Positions 24,094-33,100 of a stretch of 47,155 bases of DNA are shown here, in pieces (the stretch's first letter is position 1; every line of letters starts with the position of its first letter). The stretch lies in the NCBI GenBank assembly GCA_017528425.1, contig JAFXOV010000058.1, positions 1 to 47,155 on the forward strand, in the 5' to 3' direction. The stretch is from Elusimicrobiota bacterium (lineage in GTDB: Bacteria; Elusimicrobiota; Endomicrobiia; Endomicrobiales; Endomicrobiaceae). The notes under the pieces are model-generated. The model was not told the DNA's origin and made no database searches. It saw nothing but the letters and a program-made list of their open reading frames with translations. A program made the position numbers and the translations under genes.

Positions 24094-24345
24094 TTATTTC
24101 TTTTCGTTTATAAGTTTTTCTATGAAATCGTAAAGTCCGCCCAAATTTGTAAATGAGCCGGGCTTATAATTGTTTCTTATATCTATTTTAAAAGTCTGTT
24201 CGAAAGTTATTACCATATCAACAACATCAAGACTGTCTACCTGCATATCCGCAAATGTTGCGGTAGGAACCAATTTTTCTTCAGGTATTTCAAATTCTTT
24301 CATTAAAGCAGCATTTACTTTTTGAATAATCTCTTCTTTATTCAT
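24094..24345 (-). CDS. Acyl carrier protein (first ACP of the cluster)
   Basis: An 83-residue acyl carrier protein with the attachment Ser38 in QVDSLDVVDM. It presumably carries intermediates for the adjacent ketosynthase. Its ATG directly follows the ketosynthase stop (TAA then ATG), and its own stop abuts the acyltransferase-dehydratase start. It differs clearly from the second ACP at 16462-16719. Confidence 0.9.
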   Translation of the reverse strand: MNKEEIIQKVNAALMKEFEIPEEKLVPTATFADMQVDSLDVVDMVITFEQTFKIDIRNNYKPGSFTNLGGLYDFIEKLINEKK

Positions 24346-25566
24346 TTAATTGTATCTCCCTATAACAATACTTGCATTTGTTCCGCCCAATGCAAAACTG
24401 TTTTTTACAAAATTGTTAATTTTTATTTCCTGCGTACTTCTTATATGATTTACAACGTTACATTGTTCGTCAATATTGTCTAAATTCAATGTTCCCGCAA
24501 CCTTATTTTTCAACATCATTTTCATTATACTAATTAATTCCATACTTCCACAAGCAGCCATCGAATGGCCGATATGACCTTTTAAACTGTTAACTTTTAT
24601 ATCTTTTCCGAACACGTTACCTATTGCGGAAACTTCTTCGATATCACCCGCAATAGTGCTTGTTGCGTGAGCATTAACCAAATCGATATCCGTTGTTTTC
24701 AGTTTTGCATCGTTTAATGCCATTTGTATACATTGTTGCATGCTGTCTCTTGAAGGGTGAGCGATATTTTTGGTTTCCGTATTTGTTGCAAAACCTTTGA
24801 TTTCGGCAAGAATGTTTGCTTTTCTTTCCAGTGCCGATTCCAAACTTTCTATATATAACATTGCACAACCTTCGGAACAAACAATACCGCATCTGTCTTT
24901 ATCGAAAGGTCTTGATGCTTTTTGTGGATTATCGTTAAAGTTTGTACTTGCGGCATTTAATATTGAAAAACAGCCTGTAAATATAGGATGATATTCTTCC
25001 GTTCCGCCGCACAATGCTCTTTTAATAAAACCCGCCTTTATCATTTGGTAAGCAAGACCGATATTTGTAAGACTTGAAGCGCAGGCATTACTTACGAAAT
25101 ACCCCGGACCTTTCATATCCAACGCCTGAGCAACATTTGCCAACGGTGAATGATTCAAAACCTGAAACACCGCCATAGTTTTAACCATGTTCAACTCTTT
25201 ATCAAAATATTTCTTTGTAAATTCCAACCATGAACTTATACTGCTCATCGTAGAACCGATATATAAAGCGGTATCATCGGAAGGTTTTTCGATACTTGCA
25301 TTTTTCAATGCTTCCTGACATGCCATAACGGCATACAAAGACATTTTTGTCATGTATCTTCTGTATTGTCTGGGTATAAAAGTGAAATCTATTTCCGGAA
25401 CTTTACATGCAACAAAACTGTTTATAAAAGGTGTATCTTTTAATTCCTGTACAAACTGAACGGCACCGACATTATTGAGAAGGTTTTCGACAAGTGTATC
25501 TACGCCCGCACCGTAAGGTGAAACTGCTCCGGCTCCGGTTATAACAACTCTGTGATAATCAACCAT
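24346..25566 (-). CDS. Beta-ketoacyl-ACP synthase (ApeR-like)
   Basis: A 406-residue FabF-type condensing enzyme with Cys162 (NACASS), His300 (NAHATST) and His334 (HIGHS), so it is catalytically complete. Two active ketosynthases and one inactive one is the usual complement of aryl-polyene clusters; this one matches the position of ApeR beside the ketoreductase, and may do the first condensation. The ATG overlaps the oxidoreductase stop by 8 bp and has a GGAG site. Confidence 0.88.
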   Translation of the reverse strand: MVDYHRVVITGAGAVSPYGAGVDTLVENLLNNVGAVQFVQELKDTPFINSFVACKVPEIDFTFIPRQYRRYMTKMSLYAVMACQEALKNASIEKPSDDTALYIGSTMSSISSWLEFTKKYFDKELNMVKTMAVFQVLNHSPLANVAQALDMKGPGYFVSNACASSLTNIGLAYQMIKAGFIKRALCGGTEEYHPIFTGCFSILNAASTNFNDNPQKASRPFDKDRCGIVCSEGCAMLYIESLESALERKANILAEIKGFATNTETKNIAHPSRDSMQQCIQMALNDAKLKTTDIDLVNAHATSTIAGDIEEVSAIGNVFGKDIKVNSLKGHIGHSMAACGSMELISIMKMMLKNKVAGTLNLDNIDEQCNVVNHIRSTQEIKINNFVKNSFALGGTNASIVIGRYN

Positions 25567-26962
25567 TTTGTTTCTCCATTATTTTATCTATTACATAAGC
25601 CGTAATAATTGCTCCCAAAAATCCGGTAGTAATTACGGATTGTCCCGAAAGAAATAATCCTTTAATTTTTGTCATCGGGAACAATGTCATTTTATGCATA
25701 TCGTGTTCCAATGCGTAAGAGCCCGTGTACCCGACATACTTTTTTGTTGTTAACGGACTTGAACTGTCCAAAAACTCCAAATTTTCCGCTGTATCTTTTA
25801 ACTTATCGTTAAGATTTCTTTTTATCACATCGACAAAATATTCTTTTTGTTTCTTATATTCCGTTTTATCCTGCGACCAATAATTTATGTCCGAAGGAAC
25901 CAAACAGGTTATATTTACCGCCTGCGGATCGGTATCCGAAAAATTCAAATGCAAGCTTTTGTTTTCGTTGTTGTAATCGAAGAAAGAATTTAAATTGTAA
26001 TCCGAAAGAGCAAATATGTTTGTATTTTCCGCTTTCTTACCGTTATTTCTTGCATAAACCGTAAAAAAGCCGGGAGTTTCTTCTTTTTCCCGTATATGCG
26101 ATTTATAACTTTCTCTGTAAACTTTTTCCGGAGCAATATTTAAAAATTGTTTCGGATGTATTGTGGATATACAAACATCGCACTCGAAATCGTCGTCTTT
26201 TGTTCTTACTGTTTTTTTTGTAGCGTTTAAATCTATTTTTAATGCTTTAGTGTTTAAGAATATATCAACTTTTAAATCCTGTAAAACTTTTTTGTATGCA
26301 TTAACTACCGCTCTTCCCCCGCCGACAATGCTGTATGCGCTGTCGTAAAGACCGCCGGAAACACAAACCTGTTCACCGAACGATATTTTGTCTAACGAAG
26401 TACCGTGCAAAAAGAAACCTGCGGCAAGTATTACTTTTAATTCGTCCGACTTAAAATAGTAATCCAAAATATCTTTAACACTTTCCTGTGTTGCAACCGA
26501 AACATTAATATCAAAAGAACTGTTTTTATGTATATTTAAAAACGGTAACTTGTTATAACATTCATAAACTTTATCAAAATATTCTTTTATTGCTTTTTCT
26601 TCACCGGGGTAACAAGATATCAACTTTTTTCCCAAATCGTTTCTTCCGTAAACCATTTCAAAAGTCTTACCGGATGGAAAAATTATTTTGTCGTAACCGT
26701 CTTTTTTCAACAATTTTGATTTTATGTCCAACCCTAAATCTTTGAAATAGTAACCGCCGATTTCGCCGTCGCCAAGCCCGTATGTATAATGGAATCCTGT
26801 TTCGAAATGTACATCTTTTCTTGTAAATCCCGAAAATAACGGTGCTATATTTGAAGCTTGTTCTATAACGGCCGTTTTAAGACCTTTTTTTGCACAAAGT
26901 ATTGCCGATGTTAAACCGCTTATTCCGGAGCCGATTATAACCGTATCGTACTTTTTTAACAT
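25559..26962 (-). CDS. CrtI-like FAD-dependent oxidoreductase
   Basis: A 467-residue flavoprotein of the phytoene desaturase/carotenoid isomerase/retinol saturase family. The FAD-binding IIGSGISGL lies at residues 9-17 and the C-terminal closing motif reads LFLSGQSVITTGFLGA, where the usual GDxxxPG form is altered. These enzymes oxidise, reduce or isomerise polyene chains. In this cluster it could set the double-bond geometry or saturation of the chain. I do not know the substrate. The gene overlaps fabG by 7 bp and the ketosynthase by 8 bp, so it is firmly inside the operon. Confidence 0.8.
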   Translation of the reverse strand: MLKKYDTVIIGSGISGLTSAILCAKKGLKTAVIEQASNIAPLFSGFTRKDVHFETGFHYTYGLGDGEIGGYYFKDLGLDIKSKLLKKDGYDKIIFPSGKTFEMVYGRNDLGKKLISCYPGEEKAIKEYFDKVYECYNKLPFLNIHKNSSFDINVSVATQESVKDILDYYFKSDELKVILAAGFFLHGTSLDKISFGEQVCVSGGLYDSAYSIVGGGRAVVNAYKKVLQDLKVDIFLNTKALKIDLNATKKTVRTKDDDFECDVCISTIHPKQFLNIAPEKVYRESYKSHIREKEETPGFFTVYARNNGKKAENTNIFALSDYNLNSFFDYNNENKSLHLNFSDTDPQAVNITCLVPSDINYWSQDKTEYKKQKEYFVDVIKRNLNDKLKDTAENLEFLDSSSPLTTKKYVGYTGSYALEHDMHKMTLFPMTKIKGLFLSGQSVITTGFLGAIITAYVIDKIMEKQNG

Positions 26963-27678
26963 ATACCACCATTAACTTGTATTGCCTGACCCGTAATATA
27001 GTTGGCTTTTTGAGAACATAAGAAAGATACCAGTTCCGCTATATCCTGAGGTTTACCCAACCTTCTTAAAGGTATTGTTTTAAGAATAGCATCTATAGGT
27101 AATCCTTCAAGCATATCCGTTTCCACAAATCCCGGAGATACAACATTAACCAAAACATTTTTCTTTGCAACTTCCGCGGCAAGAGATTTGCTTGCACCGA
27201 TGATACCTGCTTTTGCCGCACTGTATCCAGTTTGACCTGCAACGCCGATATGTCCCGAAACGGAAGCGATACTAACGATTCTGCCTCTTTTTTTGTTTAA
27301 CATATAAGGTAAAATTTGTTTTACAACATTAAAAAATCCGTCGAGATTTACATTTATCACAGATTTCCATTCTTCCTGTGTAAGCCATGCCAGAAGATTA
27401 TCTCTTCTGAAACCTGCATTGTTTATTATTGCAAAAGGAATTTCGTTGTTTAATAACATAGGTTCCAAAGCTTGTTTTGTTTTTTCAAAGTCGGTAACAT
27501 CAAATTCCAAAAGTGTACATTTTCTGCCGAGCTTTTCTATTTCCTGTTTTACTTCGTTTGCTTTTTGACTGTTAGATCTGTAATTTAACCAAATATCAAA
27601 ACCGTCTCTTGCAAGTGTTTTTGCAATTTCCGCACCTATACCTCTGCTTGCTCCGGTTACCAATGCAATTTCTGACAT
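26956..27678 (-). CDS. 3-oxoacyl-ACP reductase (FabG/ApeQ-like)
   Basis: A 240-residue short-chain dehydrogenase that reduces 3-ketoacyl-ACP with NADPH. The cofactor loop TGASRGIG is at residues 8-15, NNAG near 90, and the catalytic YxxxK is Tyr152/Lys156 in YSAAKAG. It is the first gene of the polyene cluster. Upstream are 84 bp of extremely AT-rich sequence with two TATAAT-like boxes but no convincing -35, so the promoter of the operon is probable here but not located. An AAGGGA ribosome site precedes the ATG. Confidence 0.9.
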   Translation of the reverse strand: MSEIALVTGASRGIGAEIAKTLARDGFDIWLNYRSNSQKANEVKQEIEKLGRKCTLLEFDVTDFEKTKQALEPMLLNNEIPFAIINNAGFRRDNLLAWLTQEEWKSVINVNLDGFFNVVKQILPYMLNKKRGRIVSIASVSGHIGVAGQTGYSAAKAGIIGASKSLAAEVAKKNVLVNVVSPGFVETDMLEGLPIDAILKTIPLRRLGKPQDIAELVSFLCSQKANYITGQAIQVNGGIC

Positions 27679-27762
27679 GTTTTTTCCCTTATTCCTTATT
27701 AATAATAATATATATTTATAATATTATATAAAATTATATAGTTATTAAAAATATAAAAAATT

Positions 27763-30099
27763 TTAGTATTCCACGGTAAACGAAGAATATGCATATCTGT
27801 TTAAATCATCTGTTGCAATAATATTGTGTGTACCGCTTAAAGCGGTTATAAAAAGTGTTTCGTTTTTTTTGCTGTTACCTGCGAAATTGCCGTCAACAAA
27901 CCAATAAACGATATCGGCATCGGCATCAATGTCGGCTTTTAAAGGAATGATTTTGTCTCCGGGGACTATTTTATAAATAACATCTTCCAACGGTAAAAAT
28001 ATCTTCGGCGGGTTGCCGGATACCGATATATCTTCCGGTTCTATATTCGGCATATATTTCGGCGGAAGTTGTTTCTTTATACCCGCCTTTTCAAACAAAC
28101 TTAAAATATCCGACGGCCAAAACTCATACACTTCATAATGAGTTTTTCCTTTAACTTCAACATTTGTTCTTAAACCTGTTTTGTTATCTATTAAAATATT
28201 TCTGTGAATATCACATAAGTTTATAGGAGATTTTTCCGGTATAAAATAGCAGTCTGTTTTCTTCGGGCAAAATTTGTTTGCAATAGCTCCGCTAACGGAA
28301 CAAACATGTATTTTTTTTATGTTTAAGTCTTTCATATCCGGAGAAAAAAAGTTTTGATCTTTTTTATTAAGAACAACTGTTCTTATAAGTTCAAAAAACA
28401 GGTTTCCGGCTGCAGTCCTTCCCCAGAAATTGGAATTACTTTCTCCGGAAAAATTGCCGACCCAAACAACCAAAACATAATCGCCGAATGCTCCGGCCGC
28501 CCAAGCATCTTTAAAGCAATAAGATGTTCCTGTTTTCCATGCGACTTTTATGTTGTTACCGTATTTATCTTTTATATTAAAATTTTGCGGAGCGGGATTG
28601 TGTGACAACATATCAAACAAAATAAATGCCGTTTCTTTTGAAAATATTGTTTTATCACTTTCCGTATCGGATTCTTTTCTGTCATCCATGACATATTTTA
28701 TTTCTTCCGTTTTCCCTCCGTTCAATAAAGAAGAATATAACTTTGCAACTTCTTCAACTGAAACATCTATGGTTCCTATCGCGGCACTTACACCGTAATG
28801 TTCGGCGGATTTAAGTTTTGTTATACCGGCGGTTTTAAGAAGATTTAAAAAAGTTTCTATACCAACATCCTGCAAGAGCTTTATTGCGGGAATGTTTCTG
28901 CTGTTAACCAAAGCATCCTGCGCAAAAACAGGTCCCGCAAATTGTCTGTCCGAGTTTTCCGGCGCATAAATGGAAAAATAATGGAATGTATCTTTTAATA
29001 ATGTTGTCGGGCAAATAAGTCCGTTTTCCAATGCCAAACCGTAAATAAAAGTTTTTAATACGGAACCCGCCATTCTTTTGGCTCTTACTCCGTCGTTTTG
29101 TCCTAAAATATCATTATTAAAAAAATCGGCAGATCCAACGGCAACTTCCGCCTGCATTGTTTTTGTGTTCACCAGCAATACGGAAGCATTTTTTATACCC
29201 AACGAACTGTTTCTATCTATATATTTTCTTATATTTTCTTCAAACAACATTTGAAGTTTCAAATCTATGGTTGTATAAATTTCGTTTTTATTTATTTTTG
29301 AGTTCAAATAATTTACAACATGCGGAACGTAAAACGGAAGTTCTTTGGGACTTTTTATATCCATCGGCATATCAAAAAAATGCTCTTTGTTTTTTGACTC
29401 GGGATACTTCTTTTTCCATTTGTCGTACAATATTTTTCTTGCAATTTTCATTTTTTCAAATCCGGATTTTAATGACGGTCTTCTGATATTCGGATTTTGC
29501 GGAATAACGGCAAGCGTAAGTTGTTCATGCAACTCCAAATCTTGTAACCTTTTATTAAAATAAATTAATGAAGCCGCACCTATACCTTCAATATTATAAC
29601 CGTAAGGTGCTATATTAAAATATGCTTCCAAAATATCTTTTTTGGAATATCTCATTTCAAGCCATAAAGCCAAAAATATCTGTTTGATTTTCCCCGCAAC
29701 GGTCTTGGTATTTAAATTGTACAGGATTCTTACGGTTTGCATTGTAATTGTAGATGCACCCTGTTTTCCGTTTTTTGATATAAAAGTAGTCTTTATTGCT
29801 CTTAAAAGAGAAATGGGATTTATACCGATATGAAAATAAAAATTCTTATCTTCATACAGCAAAACCGCTTGTTGAATTTGTTCGGGTATTTCGTTTAACG
29901 GATAAAAAACCCTGTATTTGTCATCGTAAGAAACGGTAACACGTAAAAGTTTTCCGTCACGCGAGAAAAATGATTTTGAAAAAGTATAATCATTTAAGAT
30001 TTTCGGTCTCGGGAAAAATCTTATTATTAAAACAATTACCGAACATATTATTATAAAAGCAATAATATTTTTGGCATATTTTTTAAAAAAGTTTAACAT
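27763..30099 (-). CDS. pbpC: Penicillin-binding protein 1C
   Basis: A 778-residue bifunctional peptidoglycan enzyme. After an N-terminal membrane helix (about 12-30) comes the glycosyltransferase domain with Glu83 (YEDKNF) and GASTITMQ, then a transpeptidase domain with SVLK (Ser346, Lys349), SRN near 400 and KTG at 522-524, then a C-terminal BiPBP-type domain (about 670-778). PBP1C often stands beside an alpha-2-macroglobulin gene, as here, and the pair is thought to repair the wall and trap proteases after damage. The ATG at 30099 is chosen; a TTG at 30117 is in frame. All catalytic motifs are intact. Confidence 0.92.
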   Translation of the reverse strand: MLNFFKKYAKNIIAFIIICSVIVLIIRFFPRPKILNDYTFSKSFFSRDGKLLRVTVSYDDKYRVFYPLNEIPEQIQQAVLLYEDKNFYFHIGINPISLLRAIKTTFISKNGKQGASTITMQTVRILYNLNTKTVAGKIKQIFLALWLEMRYSKKDILEAYFNIAPYGYNIEGIGAASLIYFNKRLQDLELHEQLTLAVIPQNPNIRRPSLKSGFEKMKIARKILYDKWKKKYPESKNKEHFFDMPMDIKSPKELPFYVPHVVNYLNSKINKNEIYTTIDLKLQMLFEENIRKYIDRNSSLGIKNASVLLVNTKTMQAEVAVGSADFFNNDILGQNDGVRAKRMAGSVLKTFIYGLALENGLICPTTLLKDTFHYFSIYAPENSDRQFAGPVFAQDALVNSRNIPAIKLLQDVGIETFLNLLKTAGITKLKSAEHYGVSAAIGTIDVSVEEVAKLYSSLLNGGKTEEIKYVMDDRKESDTESDKTIFSKETAFILFDMLSHNPAPQNFNIKDKYGNNIKVAWKTGTSYCFKDAWAAGAFGDYVLVVWVGNFSGESNSNFWGRTAAGNLFFELIRTVVLNKKDQNFFSPDMKDLNIKKIHVCSVSGAIANKFCPKKTDCYFIPEKSPINLCDIHRNILIDNKTGLRTNVEVKGKTHYEVYEFWPSDILSLFEKAGIKKQLPPKYMPNIEPEDISVSGNPPKIFLPLEDVIYKIVPGDKIIPLKADIDADADIVYWFVDGNFAGNSKKNETLFITALSGTHNIIATDDLNRYAYSSFTVEY

Positions 30100-30125
30100 A
30101 GCAAATCTTAAAATCAATCAGTTTT

Positions 30126-33100
30126 CTACTTGCGCGGATTTACTTTAAATACGGATTCGCTTGAAACGGCATATCTGTTTAAATCGTACAAATGACAAGC
30201 TTCAACCGCAGGCAAAACAAAACTTCCCGAAGCAACAGCTTTTGCTTCATAAGAAAACTCTTTTGGTTCCGAACCGACAGATGTATAAATTAATAATCTG
30301 TCTTCTCTGATATCAAAACTGTCAAACGTACCGTTTAAACTTCCGGGGACAATACTTAATCCGCCGGGTAACAAGTCCGTTACAACCATATTTGATACAT
30401 ATTTTTTGTCTGTTGTTTTGATGGTAATTTTAACTTTGATTTCGTCCCCTACTCTAACAAGGTTGGTTTCGTTTCCGTCTTTATCAAAATATTTTTTATC
30501 AATTTGCAAACCTTTTGATATGTTTTGTTTCTTATCTTTAAAAAACCCCTGTTGTGTTATTGCATAAAACAATCCGAGTGAACCTGTGGTATTTGATTTC
30601 ACACTTATATTCTTTGCTTTGGCCGGAATTGCCGCCTGCATAAATCCGAGTTTGTTTTGTGTTCTTTCAGTCTTTTGTCCGTCAATGAAAATTTCTATAT
30701 TATCATCTTTATCTTTGTTGGCTGTTGAATAAGCGGCAACCGCCAGAACAGTCTTTGCGGAACTTAAAGTATTATAATTTTTGTTCACAATGTTATCCAT
30801 GGCATTTTGTATTATCTTTGCAATCTCAGGATTATTTAACATTTCCGGGAAATGTTTTGATACAAGATAAACATATGTTAAATTTCTCACAAAGTCGGAA
30901 TCATAATCGGAATAAACCTGATTATCATTTTTCTCGGCTTTAACTTTAAATTTCTTTATTATATCCTGTGCCTTATCTTCGTTCTGTAACAATCTGTAAG
31001 TAGAAGCAATGTATGCTCCCGATATTGTTCCCGCCCAATTTTTAACATTATTATCAAAATAATCTTCCAATTTAGATATTTGTCCCGTTAAAACTATAGC
31101 GTTTCTTGCCAAAAGATAAAGCGCTTCGGCCTGCATATCCGCCTCATATTTATCGTTAGGTTCTTTAATAAAATTCCTTGCCCAATCCAACAACTTTTTC
31201 AACATTACATTAGGAACTTCATATCCCAAACTTTGTGCATCGGTAAGGAATTGCAATACATACAACGAAGCATAATCACTGACTCCTTCATAATCGGGCC
31301 ACGGAGAAAAACCGCCGTCAACTCTTTGTCTCGGAGCTAACTTTTCAATGTAACGTTTAAATATTGTTCTGTTTTCCTCCGTAAGTCCGTATAAAGCTAT
31401 AGAAGAATAAGTTTGGCTTGTAATCTGTTCCGTACATCCGTGAGGGAATTTTTCCAAATATTTTTCCAATCCGAAAGCTACAACCAAAGGACTGTTCGAT
31501 ACAACAATATTTTTATCGGAAAATTCGTTATAAGTGTCAATATTTGTAAAATTTTTAACTTCGAAATTTTCGGTTTTACTTCCACCTACGGTAACATCCG
31601 TTGCATAAACGCTTGCGGGACGAATACTTAATGCGGAAGTTATTTTTGCTTTACCGTCCGAAAGTTTATCTGTAACATTAAACTTAATTTCCGCATTTCC
31701 CAACTTATCAAGCACTTTAACTTTAAAGGTCAAAGTATCTTCTTTACCGTATTCTACATGAACAGTTTTTGTTTTCTCTCCCGACACTTCCAAGTTATCC
31801 GAAACAGAAATTACAGCTTCAAAATCGCCAGCTTTGGAATCTTCTTTACTGTTTGTAATTTTTAACGTAACATCAAAAATGTCCGAAGGAGCCGCGACAA
31901 CAGGTGCTCCCGCCGACAAAACTATCGGAGCTCTTACTATAACGGATTTCTCGCTGCTGCCGAAAGAAGTCTTTTTACCTACGGCAACACACATAATTTT
32001 TAAACGTCCGTTAAAATAATCCGGAACATTATACGTATATTTTTTAGGTGTTTTATCACTGTCAATTATTCCCGACCAGAAAACTACCGGAGCCAACGAT
32101 TGTCTTTTAAAGGGATTAAGTCCGGCATTTAAAAGAGCTTCCGCTTCGGAATCAAATCCCGTACCGCCGCCGATACCGTAAACTTCCTTTATTACGGAAA
32201 ATTCAGGTAAGAACAAATCCAAAGTTTGGTACGAAGTTACATCAAGTGCCGGTTTTCTGAAGAAATAAGATAAAGGATCGGGAGTTTTATATTTTGCTAC
32301 CTGCAATATTCCTTCATCAACTCCGTAAAGAATAATTCTGGCAGGTTCCGATGTTGAATATTCTATTTTAAGTTCGGAACCAGGCTTTACAAGTTCCGGA
32401 ACTGTTATTTTCGGCTTTACTTCTTTTTTCGTATCTGATGCGATTTTAAAATATTTTAAAGCGTAACTGTGAGGATTTAAAAATACTTCTTTTGAATTTT
32501 TTGCTTTTAAAACAGAAACATTTAAGTATGCTCCGTCATCGATATTTTCCGGAACGGTTATTTTGCAAAGTTTGCTGTTTGTATCCATATTAAACCATTT
32601 ATAAGCATAAACTTTATCTTTTTCAATTGTAATTAATCCTACTCCGGTAAAAGGAGCAGTAACATTAAATTCCAATTCCCCGCCTCGTTTTACGATATCA
32701 TTACGTAAATTAATGAACAATTCCGAATTTTTTTCCAATTGAGAACCAAGATTCGAATTACCTGCAATAACATATTCCATACTTAAAAGAATTGTTCCGT
32801 TTTCATCAACAATTTCGATTTTATAGTTTCCGGAAACAGATGTATCAATACTGAAATCGGTAGAGTTTTCGGATATGGCAAAATTTTTGCTTGAAACTTC
32901 TTTTTCCTGTTTTACGGAATGATATTTGTATCTGCCGTTATACTCTTTTACGGGAACTGATACATATTGAAGGTTGTAAGTTTTTAATTTAAGTTTATTC
33001 AAACTTATCTTTTTCAAATCATTATCAACGGCAATAAATTTAATAACCGCTTTTGCATTTTTATCTATAAAGTTAAGGTCACTTAATGTTTTGTATCCTA

